Shown here piece by piece: positions 1 to 7,654 of a stretch of 64,000 nt of DNA; within the stretch, counting starts at the first letter, position 1, and every line of letters starts with the position of its first letter. Under the pieces are notes generated by a model. That model did no database searches. It was not told the DNA's origin and saw nothing but the letters and a program-made list of their open reading frames with translations. The stretch comes from Chloroflexota bacterium (lineage in GTDB: Bacteria; Chloroflexota; Dehalococcoidia; Lucifugimonadales; UBA3495), in NCBI GenBank assembly GCA_009837355.1, contig VXTR01000024.1, positions 1 to 64,000 on the forward strand, read 5' to 3'. The translations under genes were made by a program, and so were the position numbers.

Positions 1-1
1 C

Positions 2-625
2 CCCTCCCCTCCCTCCGAGCGTACCATCGGCACCGGGCCGTATAAACTGAGCGGCGCCGACCGCCAGCAATGGTTCGACATGCTCAACCGGCTGCGAAAC
101 TCCTTCGTCGGCACGATGGTCGAAGAGCGCGGCGACCGGCTGCGGCTATCTCCCGAGCAGGTTGGCGACGCCCGCCTCTACGTCGGCGTGGAAGCCGTGG
201 AGTACGGCCTGGCCGACGCAATTGGCAGCGACGCCGAAGCCATCGTCAAGGCCGCGGAACTCGCCGGCCTCTCAGACTATGACGTCGCCGACGTCAACCT
301 GCTGGTGCTGCGTGATACGCTGCGCTTCCTGCGCTCCGAACTGCCGCCGACGGCCGTCGACGGCGAATCCCCCACCCTCTGGACCGGAGAAGGCTGGGCC
401 GACGGCTACGGCTACCCCCTGTCGCTGCTCACCGAGAGCGCGCCGGGAGAAACGCCTCCGGGCTTCCCCGCCGGCGGCCAGCGCCCGACCTTCTATTACT
501 ACTACCCCGGCGAGGGCTGGACCGAACCTCAGGTAAACTATTCCCCTAGCCCTTATCCCCTCGCAATCGGGAATCCGGACAACAATGCAGAAGCGGGTTC
601 TCTACTGCGCGGGAACGACGAGTAA
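2..625 (+). CDS. S49-family signal peptide peptidase (SppA-like), C-terminal part
   Basis: The reading frame is open from the first bases of the window, so the gene starts upstream and about 207 C-terminal residues are visible. The stretch with GPYKLSG, then an arginine-rich helix, then ARLYVGVEAVEYGLADAIG matches the end of the S49 peptidase fold, where the A-x-x-Y-x-G-x-x-A...GL-x-D-x-x-G pattern is highly conserved. S49 enzymes are membrane serine peptidases that degrade signal peptides or process membrane proteins. The catalytic Ser/Lys lie upstream and cannot be seen. The last 60 residues are proline- and tyrosine-rich (a run FYYYY) and look like a disordered tail unlike textbook SppA. 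The following gene begins 10 bp downstream, suggesting co-transcription. Confidence 0.75.
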   Translation, partial: PSPPSERTIGTGPYKLSGADRQQWFDMLNRLRNSFVGTMVEERGDRLRLSPEQVGDARLYVGVEAVEYGLADAIGSDAEAIVKAAELAGLSDYDVADVNLLVLRDTLRFLRSELPPTAVDGESPTLWTGEGWADGYGYPLSLLTESAPGETPPGFPAGGQRPTFYYYYPGEGWTEPQVNYSPSPYPLAIGNPDNNAEAGSLLRGNDE

Positions 626-634
626 CTGAATACC

Positions 635-2029
635 ATGCGGAGAATATTCACCAGGGCCTCCGCCGCGTTGGCGGCTAAAATATTGGGCGTCCTCGCGCTG
701 GCGGCGGTCTGTGGCGGCATCGCCTACGGAGTCGGCAGCCTTCTGCTGGAGCGCAGCGCCTACGACGCCCCGGCATCCCCGGTCATCGGCCAGCCTCCGC
801 CGGCAGGGTCCGCCACCTCCGGGTTCGGCCTGCCCCGCAGCGTCCACCAGCCGACCCGGCCGGCGCCGGCCGCGGGCAACCGCGCGAAAGCCGGCGGTGT
901 GCTCCTCGTTGACGCGGCCCATCGCAACGCCTTCTGGGAGCCTGAAATCGAAAACTTCCTGGCCCTGGTGTCCAACCGCGGTTACGAGGTGCAGTTCCTG
1001 GGCGAGTTCCGCGACATCGAAGGCGGCCAGCGCGTCGCCCTGCTGGAGGAGAAGCTGCGCGGCGCCGGCAGCCTGCTGGTCATCTTGCCCCGCACCGAGT
1101 ACACCGATGCCGAGGCAACGGTCGTGGAGCGGTTCGTGGCCCGGGGCGGCCGCCTCCTGCTCATCTCCGACCCGACGCGCCCACAGAACATCAACACCCT
1201 CGCCGAGCGGTTTGGCCTCAGCTTCCAGCCCGACTACCTGTACAACCTGGTGGAAAACGACCGCAACCACAGCCACATCTACGTGCGCGACTTCCAGCCC
1301 GAGGAACTTACCGCCGGCTTGGGCACCGTGGCCCTGTACACCGCCGGCACGATTCGCACCGTGGGCGCGCCGCTGGCCTACGCCGACGACAACACGCAGT
1401 CGTCGCTGGCTGGGAACGGGTCTGGGCTGTCACCGCTGGCGTGGGGCAGCAGCCGCAACGTGCTGGCACTGGCCGACATCACCTTCATCATTCCCCCGCA
1501 CAACGCCTTTGCCGACAACAGCCGGCTGCTGTCCAACCTGGCCGACTACCTTACCGCCGGCGTCCGCGAGTACGAGTTGGCCGACTTCCCCAGCTTCTAC
1601 GCCGCCGGCCCGTCGGGCGGCGTGGACGTGCTGACGGGCCGGCCGGAGTTGCTGGACACCGCCGCCACGCTGCGCACCGGCCTCGCCGAGCACGGCATCA
1701 ACGCCGCTGTGCGCACCGCCGAGGACGTGAGCCGGGATACCGTCTTCATTGGCCTGTTCGAGGACGCCCTGCAGGTGCAGCCCTACCTGGCCAACGCCGG
1801 CATCCGCGTTGACGACACTCTGGGCGCGCCCTTCGCCGGAGAGGTTTCCCTGGACGGCGCCACCCTTACCCTGCTGGACGCCGGCCCGGGCCGCCATGTT
1901 CTCATCGTCCTCGCCGACACCCCCGAGGGCTTGAGCAAGGCCGTCCGCAGCCTCCTGAACGGCGGCTTCCGCAACAACCTGGTCAGCGACCTGGCCGCCA
2001 TCAATCTATCCCCCGCAGAGAGCGAATAA
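635..2029 (+). CDS. Membrane-anchored DUF4350-like protein
   Basis: The 464-residue product has one N-terminal membrane segment (about residues 10-38), then a proline-rich linker, then an alpha/beta domain. That domain begins GGVLLVDAAHRNAFWEPE and includes LLVILPRTEYTDAEATVVERF and GGRLLLISDP. These are hallmarks of DUF4350/GATase-like domains, in which a Rossmann-type core is tethered outside the membrane. A second half (about 300-460) repeats an alpha/beta pattern (GGVDVLTGRPELLDTA...). No catalytic triad is apparent, so an enzymatic role is not claimed. It is probably co-transcribed with the upstream S49 peptidase and the downstream lipoprotein (3 bp gap), suggesting a cell-envelope quality-control unit. 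The start is the first ATG after the upstream stop; the ribosome site is weak. Confidence 0.6.
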   Translation: MRRIFTRASAALAAKILGVLALAAVCGGIAYGVGSLLLERSAYDAPASPVIGQPPPAGSATSGFGLPRSVHQPTRPAPAAGNRAKAGGVLLVDAAHRNAFWEPEIENFLALVSNRGYEVQFLGEFRDIEGGQRVALLEEKLRGAGSLLVILPRTEYTDAEATVVERFVARGGRLLLISDPTRPQNINTLAERFGLSFQPDYLYNLVENDRNHSHIYVRDFQPEELTAGLGTVALYTAGTIRTVGAPLAYADDNTQSSLAGNGSGLSPLAWGSSRNVLALADITFIIPPHNAFADNSRLLSNLADYLTAGVREYELADFPSFYAAGPSGGVDVLTGRPELLDTAATLRTGLAEHGINAAVRTAEDVSRDTVFIGLFEDALQVQPYLANAGIRVDDTLGAPFAGEVSLDGATLTLLDAGPGRHVLIVLADTPEGLSKAVRSLLNGGFRNNLVSDLAAINLSPAESE

Positions 2030-2032
2030 CTT

Positions 2033-3460
2033 ATGACAGGAACTTCCATCGCCCGTTTTTTCCGGCGGCTGCCGGCATTGGCTCTGCTGCCCGTGTTGCC
2101 CCTTGTGGCCGCCGCCGCCATCGCCTGCACCGCCGCTGAGGTTGCGCCGCCGGAGTCCGCTCCTGCTGCCACGCCGGCGATGTCCGGTCAGACCGCCGCG
2201 CCGGCGTCGTCGCAAGCCGAAATCGCCGATTTCGTCAGCCGCCAGGAAGCCGTCAGTGCGCAGTGGGATGAAATTCGCCACGACTTTGACCAATGGAGCG
2301 CGGGGCTCGACGCCTGCCGCCCCGGCGCCATGCGGCAGGCGCTCAATGGGTTTGCGGTGTCGTTCAACGACGTAACCGAACAGGCGCGCGGGCTGAGCCG
2401 CAGCGAAACCGCCAGCGAGCTGGCCGACCTGCTCATCGTCGCTGCCGAGGAAGAGGAGGCGGCCTTCCGCCGGCTCCGCGACCACTGGCAGCCCAGCAAC
2501 GTGTCCCTCTTTGAAGAAGTGGAGGTGCAGCGCAGCGCAGCGGCCCGTGCCCGGCAAGCAACTGAAGACCGGGCTATCGAGCTGCAGAAGTCCTTTGAAG
2601 ACGGCCTGGCCGCTACAGACGCTGCCGACGACGAGTTTGCGGAGTCATTCGCGTCCGTTGCCGAGGATTGGGCACAACTGCACGAGGACTACGCCGGCCT
2701 GCGCGAAGACACGGATGCACTGGACGGCGACTCCGCGTCGCAGTTCGCCGAAGCGATGGCTGCTATCGTTGATGCCCTGGACGCGCTGCCCGACCCATCA
2801 GAGGATGCGGAGGATGCGATTGAGGCTCTCCGGACGGCGGCGCAGGAGGAACTGGCAGCCTTCCAGGCCGCCGCTGAGGCGGCTTCGTCGGAAACCGGCC
2901 TGGCGTCGGACGGCGAAGCGCCGGCCGCCACTCCTGACCCGGCAGCGAAATTTGATATCGATATCGTTGACGCCGCTGTGAACGAAGCCAAAGAGGCTCT
3001 GGAATCGGCCATCGACACCATCGGTGAAGCCGACGAAGCGGAGGATGATGGCGAGATTGATCCCGAACAGGGCTTGGCCGAGTTGCAAGATTTCCGCACT
3101 GAGTACAACCGCCTCGTGAGGGCGTGGGACGCGTTCCACGACGGCTACAACGAATGGCGCGGCGACGAGGGCGGATGCGACCGCGTCGCCGTTATGCAGA
3201 CGCTGGACGAGTACAGCCTGAGCGTCAGCCAGCTGGCCCGCGAAGTGCGCGCGCTGCCTAGCACCGGCTCCCTGCTCCCCGTGTACACCCTGCTGACCGA
3301 TGCCGCGGCCCGGGAGGAAAACGCCATCCGCAGCCTCCGCAACACCTGGCAGCCCTTTACCCTGGACGCATTCCGGGCCGTTCACCAGGAGCGAATCAAC
3401 TCCGACGGCCTGCGCCGGCAGGCGGACATCGCCGTGCAGGAGCTGCAAAACCGATTCTAA
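2033..3460 (+). CDS. Lipoprotein with two copies of a helical domain
   Basis: An N-terminal signal segment ends in a lipobox (AAAIAC, Cys about residue 32), predicting a lipid-anchored protein of 475 residues. Two homologous helical units are visible. One runs about residues 65-185 (FVSRQEAVSAQWDEIRHDFD ... HWQPSNVSLFEEV). The other is near the C terminus, about 345-475 (DFRTEYNRLVRAWDAFHDGY ... TWQPFTLDAFRAV). Both carry a central Cys after an acidic/aromatic helix and the motif (H/T)WQP. They are joined by a long acidic, alanine-rich helical linker. The unit is not one I recognise, and the linker suggests a coiled coil. It lies 3 bp after the DUF4350-like gene, so an envelope operon is likely. 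Confidence 0.6.
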   Translation: MTGTSIARFFRRLPALALLPVLPLVAAAAIACTAAEVAPPESAPAATPAMSGQTAAPASSQAEIADFVSRQEAVSAQWDEIRHDFDQWSAGLDACRPGAMRQALNGFAVSFNDVTEQARGLSRSETASELADLLIVAAEEEEAAFRRLRDHWQPSNVSLFEEVEVQRSAAARARQATEDRAIELQKSFEDGLAATDAADDEFAESFASVAEDWAQLHEDYAGLREDTDALDGDSASQFAEAMAAIVDALDALPDPSEDAEDAIEALRTAAQEELAAFQAAAEAASSETGLASDGEAPAATPDPAAKFDIDIVDAAVNEAKEALESAIDTIGEADEAEDDGEIDPEQGLAELQDFRTEYNRLVRAWDAFHDGYNEWRGDEGGCDRVAVMQTLDEYSLSVSQLAREVRALPSTGSLLPVYTLLTDAAAREENAIRSLRNTWQPFTLDAFRAVHQERINSDGLRRQADIAVQELQNRF

Positions 3461-3483
3461 TCCGTACCACTAGGGGGTTCACC

Positions 3484-4395
3484 ATGGCGCTGCCTCCCGA
3501 CCGCATTGACTACCTGCCCATCACCGACCGGCCCGTCATCAAGTGGCCCAACGACGCCCGGGTCGCACTTTGGGTCTCTCCCAACGTGGAGCACTACGAG
3601 TACTTTCCGATAAACGAGGGCGTGCGCAACCCGTGGCCCCGCACTCCGTACCCCGACGTGCAGCAGTACACCTATCGGGATTACGGCAACCGCGTCGGCT
3701 TCTGGCGGATGCTGGAGCCGCTGGACAAGCACGGCATCCGCTGTTGCATCTCGCTGAACCTGGCCGTGCTGGAACACTTCCCCGAAATCGCCGAGGCCAT
3801 GATTGAGCGTGATTACGACTATATGAGCCACGGCATCTACAACACCCGCTACCTGTACACCTGCACGGAAGACGAAGAGCGGGAGTTTTACCGGGACTGC
3901 ATCGACACCCTAAAAAGGCACACAGGCAAGCAGTTGAAGGGGATGCTGGGGCCGGCCATCACCGGCACGGTGAATACCCCGGACCTGATGGCCGAGGCCG
4001 GGTTGATTTACCACACCGACTGGTTCCACGACGACCAGCCCACCCCCATCAAGGTGAACAACGGCGGCAAGCTGGTGTCGGTCCCCTACTCCATCGAGCT
4101 GAACGATTCATCCGTGCTGCGGGACAACCACTACACCGCCGAGTACTTTGCCGACATCTGCAAGCGGCAATTCGACCGACTGTACGAGGAGGGCGCGGAG
4201 AGCGGACAGGTAATGTGCATTGCCCTGCACCCCTTCCTCATCGGTCAGCCTCACCGCATCAAGTATCTGGACGACGTGCTGGGTTACATCATGGCCCACG
4301 ATGGCGTCTGGCAGACCACCGCCGACGAAATCGCCGAATACTACGTTGCCAATTACTACGACCAGGCCATGGCCCACGCCCGGCAGCTGGCGTAA
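3484..4395 (+). CDS. Polysaccharide-deacetylase-fold hydrolase (PuuE/allantoinase-like)
   Basis: The 303-residue protein has the NodB-homology pattern of the PuuE branch of the polysaccharide deacetylase family. N-terminal RVALWVSPNVEHYEYFP is followed by RVGFWRMLEPLDKHGIRCC, the metal-site-like MSHGIYNTR and the closing motif ALHPFLIGQPHRI. Members of this branch hydrolyse allantoin or other cyclic amides rather than sugars. The usual N-terminal Asp-Asp pair of sugar deacetylases is not evident, so substrate is uncertain. The next gene encodes a second, divergent member of the same family, and amidohydrolase and hydantoinase genes follow. This supports a ureide/amide catabolic role. The start ATG follows a GGGGG ribosome site at about 3472-3476. 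Confidence 0.75.
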   Translation: MALPPDRIDYLPITDRPVIKWPNDARVALWVSPNVEHYEYFPINEGVRNPWPRTPYPDVQQYTYRDYGNRVGFWRMLEPLDKHGIRCCISLNLAVLEHFPEIAEAMIERDYDYMSHGIYNTRYLYTCTEDEEREFYRDCIDTLKRHTGKQLKGMLGPAITGTVNTPDLMAEAGLIYHTDWFHDDQPTPIKVNNGGKLVSVPYSIELNDSSVLRDNHYTAEYFADICKRQFDRLYEEGAESGQVMCIALHPFLIGQPHRIKYLDDVLGYIMAHDGVWQTTADEIAEYYVANYYDQAMAHARQLA

Positions 4396-4450
4396 CGACC
4401 CTCGTCTTGTCAGTCCTGCTCCGGCGGGAATCCATAACGGAGCCTCCAAA

Positions 4451-5368
4451 ATGCCTGCTCAACGCACTTTCGGCATGGACCATCCTCATCACGAATGGTC
4501 TCCAATCATTAGTCGCCCCACGCTGCGCTGGCCGGCAAACGCGCCGGTGGCGCTGTGCGTGGTTCTGGTTCTGGAACACATGGAATGGCAGGCGCCGGAA
4601 GGCAGCTTCCAAGTCGAAAACCTGGCCGGCGCCTCCGTGCCACGGGCTTTCCCGGACTACGCTCGCCTGTCCCATCGCGAATACGGGCATCGGGTGGGGA
4701 TCTTCCGGCTGCTGGATACGCTGGAGAAGCATGGCATCACCGCCACCATCGCGATGGACGCCCTCACCGCCGAGCACTATCCCTACCTGGTGCGCCACTG
4801 TCTTGACCGAGGCTGCGAAATCATCGGGCACGGCGTTTCGGTCAGCCGCATGATTACCGACAATATGTCCGAAGCGGAAGAACGGGCATACATCCAGCAG
4901 TCCATTGACGCGCTGAGCAGGGCCACCGGGCGGACGCCCCAGGGTTGGTTTGGACCGGAATACGGCGAATCGCAAAACACGCCCCGCCTGCTGGCCGAGG
5001 CCGGCCTGCGCTACGTCTGCGATTGGGCTAACGACGAGCAGCCTTACCCGATGACCACCGGGCCGAACCCATTCTTCGCTCTGCCGCTGCTCTACGAGCT
5101 GGATGATGTGGCATCCCTGGCCCAGCGCAAGGTAACCGTAGCCGACTACCAGCGCCGGCTTACGGAGAGCTTCGACACCCTCCGCGAGGATGGTGAAAGC
5201 AGCGGCCAGGGCCGGCTGCTGGCGTTGAACTGGCATCCCTGGCTGGTAGGACAGCCATTCCGCATCGGCGCCGTTGACGCGGCGTTGGAGCACATGATGG
5301 CCTCGGGCGGCGTTTGGCCGGCAACGGGCTCGCAAATCGTAGAGTGGTATCAGTCCCAAAACACTTGA
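4451..5368 (+). CDS. Second polysaccharide-deacetylase-fold hydrolase (PuuE-like paralogue)
   Basis: The 305-residue product is paralogous to the preceding gene. It has NAPVALCVVLVLEHMEW at the start, HREYGHRVGIFRLLDTLEKHGI in the middle, the IIGHGVSVSRM site and the terminal LNWHPWLVGQPFRIG. The reading frame stays open upstream to 4220, but I place the start at ATG 4451. It has CGGAG eight bases upstream, and the residues before it are an out-of-frame shadow of the previous gene. Tandem paralogues of this fold may act on two related cyclic amides or form a heteromer. The amidohydrolase gene begins 12 bp downstream, so all three are probably one transcript. Confidence 0.75.
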   Translation: MPAQRTFGMDHPHHEWSPIISRPTLRWPANAPVALCVVLVLEHMEWQAPEGSFQVENLAGASVPRAFPDYARLSHREYGHRVGIFRLLDTLEKHGITATIAMDALTAEHYPYLVRHCLDRGCEIIGHGVSVSRMITDNMSEAEERAYIQQSIDALSRATGRTPQGWFGPEYGESQNTPRLLAEAGLRYVCDWANDEQPYPMTTGPNPFFALPLLYELDDVASLAQRKVTVADYQRRLTESFDTLREDGESSGQGRLLALNWHPWLVGQPFRIGAVDAALEHMMASGGVWPATGSQIVEWYQSQNT

Positions 5369-5380
5369 CGGAGTGAAGCC

Positions 5381-6916
5381 ATGGCATCCTCACTGATTCG
5401 CGGTAAGTACGTCATCAGCCCGACGGGTTCCGGCGGCGTCGCCACCAGGCACGATGCGGCGGTGTATCAGGAGCATGGCATAATCAAGGACGTGGGGCCG
5501 TATCGGGAACTGCGGGGGCGGCACCAGTTTGACGGGGAACTTGGCGGCCCAAACTTCGCCATCATTCCGGGGTTGGTCAACTCACACCATCACGGGCGCG
5601 GCGTCACCACGCTGCAGATGGGCACCTGCGATGACTGCCTGGAGATGTGGATACTGGCCGGGTGGGGTCGGCGTCCCTATGACCACTACCTGATGACCCT
5701 GTACACCGCCCTGAACATGCTGGAGTCCGGCACCACCGCTGTGATGTACAACCACCCGCAGACGGCGGCGGCCACTTTGAAGGCGGACGTGGACGCCGTG
5801 TTGCGCGGGTTCCTGGACGCCGGTATGCGGGTGGCCTTTTCCAGCTACCTGCGCAACCAGAACCGTGTGGTCTATGCCGGCGACGAGGAGTTTCTGGCCG
5901 TGCTGCCGGCGGATTTGGCCGACGACGTGCGCCGCTACCTGTCGATTACCGAGATGAGCGATGACGAATACTTCGCTTTCTGCGGCGAAATGCACCGGGA
6001 GTATCACAACCATGCGTCGGGCAAGGCGCGGGTGCTGCTTAGCCCCGCCAACGTGCAGTGGAACTCGGACGAATTCCTGCTGCGCTGCAAGGAGGAAGCC
6101 GCTCGTCATCAGACCGGTATTCACATGCACCTGGTGGAAAGTCTTTACCAGAAGGACTACGGCATACGCACCTGGGGCAAGACTCCGGTGGAACACCTGC
6201 AGGATTTGGAGTTCCTGGGGCCGGAAGTGTCGTTCGCTCACGCCGTGTGGCTTACCGAGGGGGACATTGAGCTGCTGGCCGACACCGGGGCAACAGTCTG
6301 CCACAACGCCAGCTCCAACCTGCGCCTCAAGAACGGCATTGCGCCGGTGAATCCCATGCTGGCGGCTGGCGTCAACGTGGCCATGGGGACTGACAGCACC
6401 GCCATCAACGACGATGACGACCTGCTGCAGGAGATGCGGCTGGTCAGCAAGCTGCACCGACAGCCAGGGCTGGAAGCATCCGCCATCACCGTGGACAACG
6501 TGCTGGCTATGGCTACGGCCAACGCCGCTGCCCCCACGGGCTTCGCTGGCGAAATCGGCGCGCTGGAGCCGGGCCGGCGGGCCGATATGGTTCTGATCCG
6601 TCTCGATGTGCTGGAAGACCCTTACCTTGACCCGGATTTACCGGCGGCAGAGTTCGTGTTGGGACGGGCGAGGTCGCAGGACGTGGCCGCCGTCATTGTG
6701 GACGGGCAAGTTGTGCTCCAGGACGGCGTCCATACCCGGGCCAGCAAGGCCGACGTGGCTAAAGAACTGCGGGAGCAGTTGGCCCGTCCCCTGGAACCCG
6801 AAACGCTGGCGACGCGGCGAATGGCAGGCCGGCTGTCCCCATACGTGGAGCGGTTTTACCGCAGTTGGCCACCAGCCATGGGCGCACCGCACTACGTATA
6901 TAACAGCCGCACGTAA
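5381..6916 (+). CDS. Amidohydrolase (chlorohydrolase/cytosine-deaminase type)
   Basis: This 511-residue metal-dependent hydrolase shows the expected motifs in order. The N-terminal beta-barrel leads to PGLVNSHHHG (HxH metal site), then HMHLVESLYQK, VSFAHAVWL (metal-ligand His), VCHNASSNLRL and AMGTDSTAINDDDDLLQEM (the Asp ligand). The C terminus returns to the barrel with ALEPGRRADMVLI. This is the subtype III amidohydrolase layout of the AtzA/TrzN/SsnA/guanine deaminase group, which deaminates or dechlorinates nitrogen heterocycles. The exact substrate cannot be read from sequence. Its position after two PuuE-like hydrolases and before HyuAB argues for heterocycle or ureide catabolism. A REP-like repeat with GGGAATGACGG follows the stop. 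Confidence 0.85.
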   Translation: MASSLIRGKYVISPTGSGGVATRHDAAVYQEHGIIKDVGPYRELRGRHQFDGELGGPNFAIIPGLVNSHHHGRGVTTLQMGTCDDCLEMWILAGWGRRPYDHYLMTLYTALNMLESGTTAVMYNHPQTAAATLKADVDAVLRGFLDAGMRVAFSSYLRNQNRVVYAGDEEFLAVLPADLADDVRRYLSITEMSDDEYFAFCGEMHREYHNHASGKARVLLSPANVQWNSDEFLLRCKEEAARHQTGIHMHLVESLYQKDYGIRTWGKTPVEHLQDLEFLGPEVSFAHAVWLTEGDIELLADTGATVCHNASSNLRLKNGIAPVNPMLAAGVNVAMGTDSTAINDDDDLLQEMRLVSKLHRQPGLEASAITVDNVLAMATANAAAPTGFAGEIGALEPGRRADMVLIRLDVLEDPYLDPDLPAAEFVLGRARSQDVAAVIVDGQVVLQDGVHTRASKADVAKELREQLARPLEPETLATRRMAGRLSPYVERFYRSWPPAMGAPHYVYNSRT

Positions 6917-6974
6917 CCGCCGGTGGTGGATTCCTGGCAAAGCGGGAATGACGGCGGCAAATGGGGTGCCCCTG

Positions 6975-7550
6975 CTACGAGCTTTCCTGAATCGCCGCCC
7001 GGAAGTCGGGGTTCAGCATGTAGGTGTTGATGGCCTTGTGGAACTCCACCGGGCGCGGCAGGCTGACGTTACCGTTGTCGCGCTGCACACGGCGCAGGGC
7101 GTGACCGATGCTGACTTGAGTGGTTCGTATCGCGTCCACGGCAATGCCCAGTTGGGCCGTCAGCGATTCGCGGGTTACGCCGTCCGCTCCCGACGCTGCC
7201 AGCACCGCCACTAGGCGCCGCGCGGCATCGGTCATGTTGCTCACCAACTCGTTGCACAGGTGGCTGTCCCACTGGGCGGGAGTGGGAAGTGGCTCCGGCG
7301 CCGGTTGGCGCCGTACCGCTCCACTGGCTCCATTCTCCCACAGCCGCTGGTAACGGGTCGGCATCTGCGCCGGGGTTCCCGATGAAGCGGATGCGGGCAG
7401 GTCCGCCGTCGGCTCCGTTTCTAGGCTTGACAATACATCGGCGGCGGCAGTGGATTCTTTCCCGACGCCCACGCCGGCGATGCGCCGCAGGGCGGCTATA
7501 GACCCCTCCGGATCTCCTTCAATGCTGATGGTTACTGAAATCGACGCCAT
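6975..7550 (-). CDS. Uncharacterised protein with C-terminal helical (possible winged-helix) domain
   Basis: The 191-residue protein is transcribed away from the hydantoinase gene and toward the amidohydrolase. Residues 1-35 form a short beta-rich segment (ISVTISIEGDPEGSIAALRRIAG), followed by a low-complexity linker rich in Ser, Thr and Pro. The C-terminal 95 residues are helical (VSNMTDAARRLVAVLAASGADGVTRESLTAQLG...), with spacing compatible with a winged helix. No family name can be given with confidence. It may regulate the divergent HyuAB genes, but that is inference from orientation only. Confidence 0.55.
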   Translation of the reverse strand: MASISVTISIEGDPEGSIAALRRIAGVGVGKESTAAADVLSSLETEPTADLPASASSGTPAQMPTRYQRLWENGASGAVRRQPAPEPLPTPAQWDSHLCNELVSNMTDAARRLVAVLAASGADGVTRESLTAQLGIAVDAIRTTQVSIGHALRRVQRDNGNVSLPRPVEFHKAINTYMLNPDFRAAIQESS

Positions 7551-7611
7551 TCTACGCTCCGATAATTACTCTAGCGGCAAATCTGATGCTAATAATATCA
7601 CGGTTTGTTGC

Positions 7612-7617
7612 TATACT
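7612..7617 (+). promoter_or_regulatory. Possible -10 box for hyuA
   Basis: TATACT lies 38 bp upstream of the HyuA start in an AT-rich island unlike the surrounding GC-rich DNA. No convincing -35 hexamer is present at 16-18 bp, so this is a weak call. Confidence 0.3.
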
Positions 7618-7654
7618 AACGGCCGTTCCGGCATCCTAGACTAACGGGAAAACT

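Noticed and set aside
4289-5359. 356-residue minus-strand frame opposite the second PuuE-like gene
   Set aside because: Shadow frame; the plus-strand protein has full family motifs.
6920-6955. GGATTCCTGGCAAAGCGGGAATGACGG as a possible terminator
   Set aside because: Better explained as a degenerate REP-like repeat; the stem is imperfect and no T-run follows.
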